Source of the DNA: Alisma plantago-aquatica
Lineage: Eukaryota > Streptophyta > Magnoliopsida > Alismatales > Alismataceae
Length of the DNA stretch: 64,000 bases
Reading direction: 5' to 3'
Assembly (NCBI GenBank): GCA_963693085.1
Contig: OY856410.1
Coordinates: forward strand, 1,327,428,304 to 1,327,492,303
Shown here: piece by piece, positions 1 to 10,925 of the stretch
Numbering within the stretch: position 1 is the first letter of the stretch
Layout: every line of letters starts with the position of its first letter
The notes under the pieces: model-generated
Database searches by the model: none
The model's input: only the letters and a program-made list of their open reading frames with translations
Told to the model about the DNA's origin: nothing
Program-made: the position numbers and the translations under genes

Positions 1-49
1 ATAACAAACAACAAGAACAGATAAAGCGACAGGTAAAAGACCTATCGAC

Positions 50-1135
50 ATGTCCCTCCAAATTTTTGATTCAATCAGTAGCCAAAAAACTACTGAAAGT
101 ACAGGCCTAACGACAAGAGAAAGTAGTTTTAAAACTGCTAAGACCAACTTTATAGCTGAAAATATTATCTCTTCGGAGAAAGATGATAGCCAAACAGCAA
201 GAAGCAGTTTTCAAACTGCAATTTCCTCAGAAAATAGCTCCCGCCTAACAACGGAGAATACAATCTTTTCGGAGAAAGAACCCCACAATACAGTGGATAA
301 TATAAAATTTATGCCCGAAAGAATATTTAAATTCAGGGTATCTCAGATTGAGCAGGATTATGACCTGCAATTGAACCTCACAGATTTCTTAACAAAATGT
401 GAAAATGAATACAAATCTCTATTACAGATTGTTTACAATCTTAAAACAATAGAGACTTGTGTTCCATATCACACGAGAATTTATCCCAGAATTAATTTTG
501 ACAAAGGAGTTGATCCAAGAGTTATTAAAGACTGTTTCAGAATTGGAGCAGCAAATCCAATATATTTAAGCACTGATCTTGGAGAAATCTAGGGGCTGCC
601 CCAAGAAATTATTAAAGCAGTCAAAGAATTCAGAAGCAATAGCCCACTAGTAAAATCTACTAGTAAAATCTATATCAAGATTTTTTCAGCATCGGAAGAC
701 TGGGAAAAATTAAAGAGATTCAATCCAGTCCATTGCATTCAAATTGGAGTATCCTCTCCAGAATACGTCTAGTAAATAGAAGCAAGTTTCTAAAAACAAT
801 TTGAAAGAAATAAAGTTGACAAAGAATTTGTTGAGATTAGAAGAGCTTTGGGACTAAAAGTTCTCTGCCAAGTAATAGAAAAAATAATCAATGAGAACCG
901 AAGCAGGCTACATAAAGCTTCAGACAATATAATTATTCTTTCTACCACAAGAAAAACTAATATATCAACAAAAATCAATCTGGAAAGGTTTCTCAAAAAC
1001 ATAGAAACCAAACAAATAAAATCAAGCTACAGATGCCAACAAGTGTTTTTCCAGCTCAGAAAACATGAAGGACGGATATGCCCATCATGCCAAGATAAGA
1101 TGGAAAAGGACAATCAAAGCAGCAGCAATTGCTAA
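50..1135 (+). pseudogene. Pararetroviral 3'-terminal reading frame, copy A (broken)
   Basis: A single reading frame of about 360 codons runs from an ATG at 50 to a TAA at 1135. It is interrupted by an in-frame TAG at 590-592, a TAG-TAA pair near 770 and a TAA near 790. The N-terminal third is Ser/Thr/Glu-rich; the middle has an acidic/aromatic stretch around a Trp (codons about 215-245). The C-terminus has a Cys cluster of the form C...CPxC followed by a charged tail, possibly a small zinc site. Position just upstream of the promoter corresponds to the last gene of caulimovirid genomes (ORF4/ORF6 position). I do not recognise a defined domain, so the function is unassigned. The duplicate at 3110-4077 shows that the frame is a real conserved unit. 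Confidence 0.5.
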
Positions 1136-1344
1136 AAGCAAAATGCCAGCCATGACGTAAGAAGGCAATAAGCATCCTTGACAAATAAGCAATATGACAA
1201 CAAGAAGCTTCTACAAAGCAAAGACTCGTAACGGAACAAGTGTCCGGAAGAAATGAAAGGAGAAAAGCAAATGCACTACAATGGAACAAGTTTTCGATGG
1301 TAATGTAAAGAATAAAATATCTTGTAAGGCATATTAAGAATGCC

Positions 1345-1452
1345 GAAGGGAGGAGGGCCTATATAAACCCTCTACATGTTGTAAGAGGCATCAACGGAAG
1401 TCGGAGAGAGCCTCATATGGGTATGTAAATGTTAGGATGCTAGTTCAATAAA
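1345..1452 (+). promoter_or_regulatory. Pararetroviral promoter (TATA 1360-1366) and poly(A) signal (AATAAA 1447-1452), copy A
   Basis: TATATAA lies at 1360-1366 and AATAAA at 1447-1452, roughly 60 nt beyond the expected transcription start. In plant pararetroviruses the poly(A) signal follows the start site closely because the pregenomic RNA is terminally redundant. The spacing and the position upstream of a long leader and primer-binding site fit that plan. Copy B at 4313-4395 has the same arrangement. Confidence 0.55.
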
Positions 1453-2112
1453 GAGTATCATCTCTATTTCCCAAATCCATTCCAGATTCTATCTCAGTTC
1501 TTGATATGAGTCTTGCATTCTAATTCCCATAGCGCAAGAAACAAGCTTTAGTCGGAAGATAATAATTCTTGTACTACCATAGAGAAGGAAGATCTGCGTG
1601 TAACCCGTTACACCCCCATTCCATTTTATCTTCACCATTCGAGAGTCATCTCTCTCTTATTCTATCCCAGAGGCCATTGTTCAAAAAGTCTGATTAAGCA
1701 AAGGAGTGCATAAGGACATAGGGACATGAAGGCTATAGGATGATAAGGAGTTTGAGATTCGGAACGTCCAGGTCTAAGGAGTACTTATCTTAGAAATTGT
1801 TAAGAGAAGATCGACTGACATTGAAGATAGAAGGAAGTGAGGTGGGCAACACAGGTATACAGACTATCTTGCCCTTTATGGTACTCACAGTATTATTATC
1901 TTTCTGCTATAAGCTAGTTTCTTATGCGATGAATTTGATTATGCGAAGAACTTTTATCTGACTAAAAGTTGAACTAAAAACGAAGATACTAAGAATCTTG
2001 TAATAATCATAGACAGAATGATAAAGCCGAAAAAGCATACAACACCATAAGGGCAGTTCGAGTATGTTTTTGAAGCATGATAACAGAATCAAATTTTTTT
2101 GCCAACGCAAAG
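1453..2112 (+). other. Pararetroviral leader-like region, no gene
   Basis: About 660 nt between the poly(A) signal and the primer-binding site. There is no credible reading frame; short start codons are scattered through it. Known pararetrovirus leaders are 500-700 nt, so the length fits. The part up to about 1610 is shared with copy B (to about 4590); the rest occurs once. Confidence 0.45.
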
Positions 2113-2124
2113 TGGTATCAGAGC
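2113..2124 (+). promoter_or_regulatory. Primer-binding site, initiator tRNA-Met type
   Basis: TGGTATCAGAGC is complementary to the 3' end of plant initiator tRNA-Met and is the standard minus-strand primer site of Caulimoviridae and of many copia elements. Here no LTR precedes it and a pararetroviral promoter lies about 750 nt upstream, favouring a pararetroviral origin. Confidence 0.7.
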
Positions 2125-2202
2125 CTAGTAAAAATCTAAATAGAGCTGAAAATGAAGACAACAATATATATGAAGCCTTAGATTTAGAGTTTGAGGTAAA
2201 TA

Positions 2203-2799
2203 TTGAATAATATGTATAGAAAGTTGGAAGTACAAGTTCACAAAAGTAATTCTAAGAACTTTCAAAAGATTCAAAAAATGATCATAGAATTACAGAAAAC
2301 AATGAAATACCTATATGAAAAACAAAATAACGAATGTATATCAAGAATAAATCTAATTCAAACCAGTGGAAACGAAATAAGTTTATGCCCTCTTCAGATA
2401 GAAGAAACATATGATTTCAAAATCGAACAACTAGAAAATAAATATATAGAAACTGATGCAGAAGAGTTAGATAGTCTAAGTTAAGAAATAGTTAGATTAA
2501 CGGAAAAAGTGAGAACAATAAATCTAAAATCGATAGAAGCAGAAACCTCAGGAAGTCAAGTAGCGATGCCTACAACTGTCCCTAGTGGACAAGGCAGTAG
2601 AAATGAAACACCAGAACAATTAGGAGCTAGATATTGGTCAGATCCTAGCTTTAGAAGAAAACCTACCGACAAAAATAGATATGAAGGGATAAACTGGGCA
2701 TCAGATAGAAGACCCAAAAATATTACTCTAGAAACCCCAGTTGATTATTACAACACTACCTACATTATATGGAAAAGATTTTATTGGAAAAAGTCATGA
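2203..2799 (+). pseudogene. Pararetroviral reading frame downstream of the primer site (broken)
   Basis: An open frame begins at 2203, has an in-frame TAA at 2482-2484 and resumes in the same frame to 2799. The first half is Lys/Gln/Glu-rich with heptad-like hydrophobics and looks like a coiled coil. The second half is a basic segment with a RRKP patch and several Trp/Tyr residues. The position directly after the primer site matches the first small genes of badna- and tungro-type viruses, where a coiled-coil protein is usual. The assignment is positional; I do not recognise the sequence. Out-of-frame remnants continue to about 3090, where sequence from the 3' end of the genome begins. Confidence 0.4.
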
Positions 2800-3109
2800 A
2801 TTAACTCATGTAGTGAGAAAACCTAAGATCATATTAAGAAATTATATAGTTACATGTCCCCCATTTTATACCCCTGGATATGCGTAACAAGATAAGCTAT
2901 TAGGAAATAACTTTACACAAAAATTTAAATTATATATACAACACCAACATTATATTCAATTATTAACACCCTGTGATCATTGGATTACAGTAAAAAGGAT
3001 TCAAAAAGCTTATAAAAGAGAAAAATTTATTTTCCGCAACAAACATAGTGATTATAATTAAAAAAAAACAACAACAACCAATAAAAGGAAGAATTATAAC
3101 ACAAATAAA

Positions 3110-4077
3110 TAATCTCTTCAGAGAAAGATGACATCCAAATGGCAAGAAGTAGTTTGCAAACTGCAATTTCCTCAGAAAATAGCTCCCGCCTAATATCGGA
3201 GAATACAATCTCTTTGGAGAAAGAACCCCGCAATACAACAGATGATATCAAAATTAATTCCCGAAAGAATATTTAAATTCATGATATCTCATATTGAGTA
3301 GGATTATGACCTACAATTGAACCTCACAGATTTCTTAACAAAATGTGAAAATGAATACATATCTCTATTAGAGATTGTTTACAATCTTAAAATAATAGAG
3401 ACTTGTGTTCCAGATCACACGAGAATTTATCCCATAATTAATTTTGACAAAGGAGCTGATTCAAGAATTATTAAAGACTGTTTCAAAATTGGAGCAACAA
3501 ATCTAATATATTTAAGCACTGATCTTGGAGAAATCCAGGGGCTGCCCCAAGAAATTTATTAAAGCAGTCAAAGAATTCAGAAACAATAGCCCACTAGTAA
3601 AACCTATTAGTGAAATCTATATCAAGATTTTTTCGGCATCAGAAGACTGGGAAAAATTAAAGAGATTCAATCCAGTCCATTGCATTCAAATTGGAGTATC
3701 CTCTCCAGAATACGTCAAGGAAATAGAAGCAAGTTTTCGAAAAGAATTTGAAAGAAATAAAGTCGACAAATTTTTGAGATCAGAAGTGCTTTGGGACTAA
3801 AAGTTCTCTGCCAAGTAATAGAAAAGTTAATCAATGAGAACCGAAGCTGGCTACATAAAGCTTTAGATAATATAATTATTCTTTCTACCAAAAAAAGAAC
3901 TAGTATATCAACAAAAATCAATCTGGAAAGGTTTCTAAAAAAGATAGAAATCTGACAAATAATATCAAGTTACAGATGCCAACAAGTGTTTTGCCAGTTT
4001 AGAAAACACGAAGGACGGATGTGCCCATCATGCCAAGATAAGATGGAAAAGGACAGTCAAAGCAACAACAGTTGCTA
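3110..4077 (+). pseudogene. Pararetroviral 3'-terminal reading frame, copy B (broken)
   Basis: This is a second, 5'-truncated copy of the frame at 50-1135, matching from about 168 onward with point differences. The differences include loss of the first copy's TAG (here a sense codon near 3535), a frameshift near 3555 and another near 3770. The C-terminal Cys cluster is kept. The differing sets of lesions show that the two copies decayed separately after duplication or came from different viral genomes. Confidence 0.5.
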
Positions 4078-4312
4078 AAAGCAAAACGTCAGCCATGACG
4101 TAAGAAGGCAATAAGCGTCCTTGACAAATAAGTAATATGACAACAAGAAGCTTCTACAAAGCAAAGACTCATAACGGAACAAGTGTCTGAAAGAAATGAC
4201 AGGAGAAAAGCAAATGCACCACGATGGAACAAGTGTCCAGTGGTAATGTAAAGAATAAAATATCTAGTAAGGCATCTTAAGAATGCCGAAGGGAGGAGGG
4301 CCTCTATAAACC

Positions 4313-4395
4313 CTCTACATGTTATAAGAGGCATCGACGGAAGTCGGAGAGAGCCTCATATGGGTATGTAAATGTTAGGATGCTAGTTCAATAAA
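4313..4395 (+). promoter_or_regulatory. Pararetroviral promoter and poly(A) signal, copy B
   Basis: Equivalent of 1345-1452: a weakened TATA (TCTATAAA at 4313-4320, one change from copy A) and AATAAA at 4390-4395. Sequence similarity to copy A continues to about 4590, where a microsatellite cuts it off. Confidence 0.5.
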
Positions 4396-4593
4396 GAGCA
4401 TCGTCTCTATTTCCCAAATCCATTCCAGATTCTATCTCAGTTCTTGATATGAGTCTTGGATTCTAATTCCCATAGCGTAAGAAATAAGCTTTAGCCGGAA
4501 GATAATAATTCTTATACTACCATAGAGAAGGAAGATCTATGTGTAACCCGTTACACCCCCATTCCATTTTATCTTCACCGGTCGAGAGTTTTG

Positions 4594-4667
4594 CATACAT
4601 ATATAAATACACACACACATATATATGTGTGTGTGTATATGTATATATGTATATATGTATATATATG

Positions 4668-4710
<43 letters not shown>
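4594..4710. repeat. Compound (CA)n/(TG)n/(TA)n microsatellite, left
   Basis: Alternating CA, TG and TA dinucleotide runs ending in an uninterrupted TA run up to 4710. The left edge abuts the truncated pararetroviral copy B; the right edge abuts the inverted-repeat element at 4711. Open frames across it are artefacts of the dinucleotide repeat. Confidence 0.9.
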
Positions 4711-4713
<3 letters not shown>

Positions 4714-5128
4714 TAAAAGAATTGTGTACCTGAGTACATGTAGCTTGTATGTACCTACCTTCATTTATGATGATTGTAAAATTAAATTTCACTATCCAAT
4801 CTTATGGATGTGGTGTATACCACTTAGATAATATGTGTATCAAAAATCTCCAACATCTGATATTCATAGATCATCCAATGAAAGAATTTGTGTGTTATCT
4901 AATCAACAGTAAGTTGCAGAAATTGTAGAAACCGTTGGATGATATATTGCTATATCTCGTGATCTGTATGAGATACTGGTATGATTTTTTAAAAACATGT
5001 AATATATATAATTGTGAATCAATCCATATGGTTGTATTTTATTAAAATTCTCAAAATATGTCATTTATTTGGTTGGTACACGTAACTTACATGTACCGGC
5101 CGATACACACTTCCTAAGCTCTATCTCT

Positions 5129-5133
<5 letters not shown>
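4711..5133. mobile_element. MITE-like inverted-repeat element between TA microsatellites
   Basis: About 420 bp, AT-rich, non-coding. Its ends are imperfect inverted repeats: the left end (about 4721-4756) and the reverse complement of the right end (about 5065-5125) share a GTACATGTA core, a TT and a TGTACC block in the same order. Both ends run directly into long (TA)n tracts. That arrangement recalls the Micron elements of rice, which are flanked by TA microsatellites; membership in that family is an inference. No target duplication can be resolved because both flanks are TA repeats. Confidence 0.5.
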
Positions 5134-5203
<70 letters not shown>

Positions 5204-5297
5204 TTATATATGTATATATATACATATATATATATATATAATATACATATATATGTATGTATGTATGTGTATATACACATGTATATATGTATGTTTG

Positions 5298-5387
<90 letters not shown>

Positions 5388-5457
5388 CACACATGTATAT
5401 ATGTATGTATATATACACATGTATATATGTATGTATGTATATATATATATATATATA
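5132..5457. repeat. Compound (TA)n/(TG)n/(CA)n microsatellite, right
   Basis: About 325 bp of TA runs with a central TG run, TATG-type interruptions and a CA run near 5379-5392. The longest uninterrupted TA stretch is about 80 bp (around 5298-5376). Its many apparent reading frames on both strands are not genes. Confidence 0.95.
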
Positions 5458-5458
5458 C

Positions 5459-8400
5459 CCATGCAAGGACTAAAAAGACTTGGATTAGAGTACCAAAATG
5501 GGTAGCTCAAAAGGGAAATTTGCTCATAACACTAATAGTGTTGACATGTGGCGGGAATAACTGACCAATCCTTGAAACAATTATTGATCACAACTAATGG
5601 GGAGGTTTTTTTTAATATAAGCAACGACAAAAATAAGATCAGATTTAGATCCACTCTTTCTGCACAAGTTTCACAGAAGCCTCAACAAGGAGTTAAATAA
5701 ACATATAAGGGAATGGAGGAGTCAGTGTAGCCACCACAATCAAACTAGTCGGGGAAGCATGCAATGAAGGAACGAAGGACACATAGGGAAGAAGCACACA
5801 ATAGCCACATATTTGAGACTCCTCTATCTAGGATACCCTGCAACACCTCCTTAACCAAGACTCAAGAGAACATACAATATGGGAAACCCACTTATCTACA
5901 AACAAGAATGAAGGAAAGAAGAATTGAAAGAATTAAGAGAGGAGTTTAGAGAAAAAAGTCTTCCTCATCCAAATAGAGAACCTTGAACGGTGAGTGAGGG
6001 AGAAGGCGTTGAGACAAATCTTCACTAGCTTAGAGGAATTCAACATATATGCATACAAGAATCTTGGGGTTCGTGAATCAATGATCTTTCCCTAACTAGC
6101 ATATATTAGACCATTAGTAGATGAGGGAAAAAATTCTCACGTTCTCTTTCGGTTTTATAGTGGAAAGGAGAAAAAATTGTAGAGTGTTGTGTATAATATA
6201 TAAAATGACTTATACAAATTCATGAGAGGGGATTTTGAAGATTTATTTTTTAAACAAATGTCCATTCCAAAAAATTTATAACTTCCTAAGTTCTACAACT
6301 CATCCACATGAGTCCAATTTTTCTCTACTATCATATTTGAGATTATGATACTTTTTCCATTTTCTATATGTATCCTCTGGCACTATTTTCTCTTAGCTTC
6401 TTTATATCAATTTTTTTACATCATTTGTCATACTTCTCTTATTGTAAAAGAATAGAGAAATACAAATAGTTTTGGGTGTGTTCATGTTAGATAGACATCT
6501 AGGGTTTTCCAAAACTGTCCAACTTAGACAATCATGGGCCAAACTTTTTACAAAATACTGAACCCCTATTTGAAACTAGACTATTGATGTCTAACCACTC
6601 ACTAAGTTTAAAACTATGCCATATTATATACTTTTTTCGATCAATATAAATGAATATAAAAATTCTATGAGTACATTAATATTCTACTCATGTTTATACA
6701 TATTATTTTGGCAAAGTTCTATATATATTTAAAATAGGTTTCAACCATTAATAAATAAATGTATACACTTATTTTCACCATAGTTTGATCATGTTATACA
6801 AACTTAAATTTAGCTGGTCAAACCCATTCCAAAACTACGAGATCTAAATCCAAACAGGCACACATTCTAAACCTGAAACTCCAAGTTGAACCTAATATAT
6901 TTCTATCCAACATTTATATCTCTTAACTATTTGTATAACTTTGAGCATGATTTAGACCCAATCTTGACCACGTGCCACTCTTTAATAGAAAATTTGGGTT
7001 AAGAACATTTCAAATAGAATGCTTCATGTAGGATTTGATCACCTCTAAATTTTAAGTCAACTTAGTTCCTATGTTCTCTTCTTTGTGTTGAAGATGCACA
7101 CAACTATACTACTAATGAGTGAGCATATATTCAGTAAATAATAGCTATTTGGAATGTTCATGGTTAAAAGTCGATGAGGAATGTTGTAAAACATGAGAAG
7201 AGTAAAACAAAACACACAGACATGTGTGGATATTAGAAATGCAATCGATTCACCAAATCCATTGACATTGCACAACTCAACCTAGAAACAATTGAGTTGG
7301 AGTTCTAGTTCTATTATACAAGCCGATTCTCAATATCACAGTTAATGTGGAAATTCAAATCACAAATTGAGAAGTTCATATTTATTGGGTTTCATTGATG
7401 GTGTAAATTAAAATATCATTTAAGTTATTATTTTCTTATCTTCATTTAGCAATATAAAGCTTCACGTTCAATTTTGTTACATGATTCAATCGTGCATTCA
7501 ATTTCATGTCAGAAACAAAACCTTGAGTTGAGGTGTTCGAATGATTTGGGCTCCACATAAGGTACAAATCATTATATAAATTGAGTTATTATTGTTTAAA
7601 CCTCATTCAAAAGCCAAAGAAAATTATATACAAATAATGGTTATTATATAACAACAAATATAAAAACAATTTGTTACACATTAATACTTTGAATGAAACA
7701 CGAAGAAGTATAGAAAATGATACAACTTAAGTTTATTTATGGATTACATATTATGAACAATAGATTCAGATTAACGTTTATTATTTTAAAGAAAAAATGC
7801 AACTCCGGTTCGGTCTATGTAGTCTGTACTTTTTATTACTCATATGGACTCCTTTTAACCTAACACGAAGAATATAGAGTTTTTATCAAAATCTCCTTTG
7901 GGATCTCTTAAATTACCATATTATCCCCACATGCATGCATAATTCCAACCAGCCTCCTTTCTATTACTTCCATTCACCTTCTTTTGCATTTTTTTAACAC
8001 ATAAGAGTATATCTTATTCGTCCTCGACGCCTGAACTAGGAAAAAGTAAAGGACAACAACTAATTTGGAGCAAATATGATTAATCACGAACGATGTTGGA
8101 GATTAACTCAAGATATTGAATCCACCTATCAGGCTGCAGCTAATGTTTAGCTTTCCATCTAGATAAGGTATCAACAATCTTACTACAACTCTTAATAATA
8201 AAATAGAAACCAATAATACTTGGGAAGATTTTTGTCTTTGTACATCTATTTGTAAAGAGTTGAATATTTTAGTGGTACTTCCTCTTATGTGTACGCTTAT
8301 TTTGTTGGGGTTGTTGAATGTAGTACTTGGTAAGGTATAGTTTTTCTTGTTCTCACACAGTCTTATCAAAACTTCCTAACAAGTATAGTAGGATATACAT

Positions 8401-8660
8401 AGTTTACACGTTTCTTGAATATTTTTAGTGGCTATATGAAGTATTAAATATTATAACATTTGAATTCGGTAGCAGGTTACGCATTCGAAAAATAGGTGAT
8501 AAAACTATAACTAGGGGTCAATGAGTCTAGTTTTACTGAACACGACATACACCAATCATGCCGAAATAGGGTTACATGAATCTGACCCGAAAATGAGTTG
8601 TGAAAAACTTTTACCAGAACTTAGCTAAATTAGCTAGTCTCGAACCAAACACGAACTAAT
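5459..8660. other. AT-rich intergenic stretch, no gene recognised
   Basis: Only short open frames with no recognisable domain, no tRNA or rRNA, no terminal repeats. It may contain old decayed mobile DNA, but nothing supports a specific call. Confidence 0.6.
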
Positions 8661-8662
8661 TG

Positions 8663-8835
8663 TATGGTATCTATGGCTATTCCTCTAATTCGCCGACCCT
8701 GCAACAGAGTTGTGCCAATATAGTTGGGTCAATATAGTTCACTCGGGATAGGTTGGGTCAATATAGTTGTAAGGTATCTATGGCTATTCCTCTAATTCGG
8801 GTTGAGTTGGGTCAATATAGTTCACTCGGGATGGG
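8663..8835. repeat. Local direct duplication
   Basis: A block containing GTATCTATGGCTATTCCTC occurs near 8667 and again near 8769. A second block, with GTTGGGTCAATATAGTTCAC, occurs near 8722 and 8806, with a partial copy near 8754. The pattern is a local tandem duplication of about 100 bp with indels. Confidence 0.7.
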
Positions 8836-8849
8836 TTCGGTCAGGTTGT

Positions 8850-9684
8850 GTCCATTACGTATTAGTTCAAATTGGGTTTCAGTTTTGCCACGTTTCCCAA
8901 TTTATTTTTTTCTAATATTTCTAATATTTTTTTATAGTTCTTGGTTAATATGTGGTTGTGTCGGTTAGCTTGAGTCAAACTTTCCACAACGATATTCCAA
9001 GTATCATTCGAGTTGAACATGTAGGCACAGAACCTGACACGGTGATATACTGTGTTGTAATACTATAAACGGATTTTGAAATGGGTATTCTACAACCTGA
9101 GCATTTAAATAATATCATATTGTTTTCGTAATACCACATACATACTACTTACAAAATGTTTAAATAATATGTGGTTACTATCATTCTAGTATAATTCTTA
9201 AGATATATTGGTAAGTAGACGTGAACTGCTAAAAATATACAATATCAGTTATTACATTAGGCGACTCTATCGGAACTTGCCTACAGAAAAGGGAAATACG
9301 AAAATAAGCCAGAAGAAGTAACGGAAGGTGGGTTGGGTGGAATTATGCGCAAGTCAGTCGCTAATCTGGAAATTCAGCAAACCTAAGGAGGTATTTAGAA
9401 GAAAAACTCATAAATATATATAACAAAACGATAAAGAAATGACTGAAATTTAATTAACCCGGGTATATATAAAAAACAGACATATGACCCATCAAGTTTG
9501 ATGATTGGGCCAAGCATCATGTTTTTTAAGAATTCTGAAACTTTGGGCAGGTTTAAAAGTCGCATAATAGGCCAAAGTCATTCGTTGTTTGGGGAAAAAA
9601 AGGACTCCTGTCTGAACACATTCTTCAACAGGGCGTTAGCACAGCGGCGTCTATGTCGTCCCACATCGTTCAAGTTCTAAATAA
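8850..9684. other. Intergenic stretch upstream of the FERONIA-like pseudogene
   Basis: No coding region recognised. An exact match to the plant snRNA upstream element consensus RTCCCACATCG lies at 9658-9668, but no TATA box at the expected spacing or snRNA sequence follows, so no RNA gene is called. The frame of the pseudogene's signal peptide is closed by a TAA at 9682-9684. Confidence 0.5.
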
Positions 9685-9846
9685 GCTTTTCTTAAACCTT
9701 TCAAGCAAAGCTTTCTCCTTTCCAACAACAGCTTTGCTCTCGCCGTACACGACCTGATTGGGAATCCCCATTTCCAAAAGCTTCACGAAGCCGAGAAATT
9801 CCAGTGGGTTTGCTCCTTTGCAGCAACTAAATCCGTCCTACTAGTG

Positions 9847-10035
9847 ATGCCTTTGATAAGGGCCTTTTCGCTCTGGGATATCTGCTTTTTATTATTATGT
9901 TTGCCATGGATGACATTGGCACAGAACTCGACCTTCCAGCCAATTCTGCTGATCAAATGTGGCTCCTTTGGAAGGGACATAGACAACGAAGGACGTGAGT
10001 GGCATGGCGATGGCGATATGGCCTCCCCCAAAGTC
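9847..10035 (+). pseudogene. FERONIA-like pseudogene, 5' part: signal peptide and malectin-like start
   Basis: The ATG at 9847 begins a typical secretory signal: a short basic start, a Leu-rich hydrophobic core, and a likely cleavage site after Leu-Ala near residue 25. It is followed by a malectin-like opening with the family's I-x-CG and an Asp/Arg/Trp-containing segment. The frame stays open upstream only to 9685 with no better start. The last bases, AAGTC at 10031-10035, are the target duplication of the copia element that follows at once. Confidence 0.8.
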
Positions 10036-10366
10036 TGTTAGCATTAATCTAGTAGTAGCCAGGTGTCTTCGTAGAGTCCGAGTCTCGAGTTGCTAGATGG
10101 AAACGTGCAAAGCACGAGTAGGTAACAGATCTGTGCGAGTTGTTAGGCACAGACTGAGTAGCAGGTCAGATCCTAATTTGTTGGATCAAGGTTAGATCGT
10201 GGCAGTGAGGTGGCCACTTAGATAGGCTATTATCTCTGCTTCCTGTATTTAAAGAGAACGAGAGACTGAAATAAAATTATCGCTTCCTCCATTGAAAGCT
10301 TCCTCACTTCCTCGTCTGTGCAACTGACTCTTCCTCAGCAATACGTAGTTTAGGTTTAATCCTATA
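10036..10366 (+). repeat. Copia 5' LTR
   Basis: Begins TGTTAG and ends CCTATA, so the 3' terminus reads TA instead of the usual CA. The boundary is fixed by AAGTC target duplications and by the primer site two bases downstream. A TATTTAAA-type TATA box lies near 10245. Compared with the 3' LTR it has an extra 21 bp near 10112-10132. Confidence 0.9.
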
Positions 10367-10368
10367 CG

Positions 10369-10380
10369 TGGTATCAGAGC
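10369..10380 (+). promoter_or_regulatory. Copia primer-binding site (tRNA-Met)
   Basis: TGGTATCAGAGC, two bases after the 5' LTR, complementary to the initiator tRNA-Met 3' end. Confidence 0.9.
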
Positions 10381-10386
10381 ATCAGG

Positions 10387-10925
10387 ATGCCTAAGTACGG
10401 GTCTTCATCCTGTGGCTCCAAAGGAGGAGAGTCCACTGATACTCCAACGATGCATGTCGGAGTAGCAAGGGTGAAGGAGGTGAAGCTTTAAGCATTGCGG
10501 TGGGAGTTTGAGAACCTGCACATGAGTGACACTCAGCATGTAGATGAATTCACTGGTAAGCTGAGTGGATTGGTAAATCAAATCCGATCACTTGGTGAAA
10601 TCATGAATGAATCTCACGTCGTAAAGAAGATGCTCACGAGTGTACCCCAAAAATTCAACATATATCTGCAACCATGGAGCAATTCGGAGATCTAAGGACC
10701 ATGCAGATCGATGAAGTTATTGGAGCGTTGAAAGCTCACGAGGAACGATACCGAGATTACGACGCAAGGCACAGACTCCTAATGAAGAAGGATGCTCGTT
10801 CAGAAGCGAGATCGGCTCCAGGAGAAGACATCTCACACAACAACTCCCGCGGGCGTGGGCGAGGAGGTCCACAAGGGCGCGGACGCGGGCGAGGACGTGT
10901 TAGAGGAGGTCGGAATGAGGGGAAC
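10387..10925 (+). pseudogene. Copia Gag, N-terminal and middle part
   Basis: Starts at ATG 10387. An in-frame TAA lies near 10489, just before the Gag block ALRWEFENLHM. It continues with VDEFTGKLSGLVNQIRSLGE and, after a one-base frameshift near 10670, MEQFGDLRTMQIDEVIGALKAHEER, all characteristic of the UBN2-type copia Gag. A Gly/Arg-rich RG stretch ends at the Athila insertion (GGAAC target at 10921-10925). The N-terminal third is much shorter than in related Gag proteins, which implies a deletion. Confidence 0.8.

Larger units (their letters stand above)
1..4590 (+). mobile_element. Endogenous pararetrovirus (caulimovirid-like) relic, rearranged
   Basis: This is a degenerate integrated plant pararetrovirus. 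Seen: a 3'-terminal reading frame, then a TATA box and AATAAA signal, then a leader of about 700 nt and a TGGTATCAGAGC primer-binding site, then another reading frame, then a second copy of the 3' frame with its TATA/AATAAA region. Promoter, poly(A) signal, long leader and a tRNA-Met primer site in this order are the layout of a circular Caulimoviridae genome read past its origin. No LTRs flank it. The polymerase, protease and movement regions are missing; after about 3100 the sequence jumps back into the 3' frame (position 3110 matches about 168). The second copy ends at about 4590 in a microsatellite. All frames carry stops, so it is not functional. Genus is unresolved; tungrovirus- or florendovirus-like organisation is possible. 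Confidence 0.72.

Noticed and set aside
4517..5510. Long open frames of Ile/Tyr/Thr/His repeats on both strands
   Set aside because: They are translations of TA/CA/TG dinucleotide repeats in several frames, without codon signal or domains.
9783..10031. Minus-strand frame overlapping the FERONIA-like signal peptide
   Set aside because: It is opposite a frame with a clear signal peptide and malectin start that continues across the copia insertion; no domain on the minus strand.
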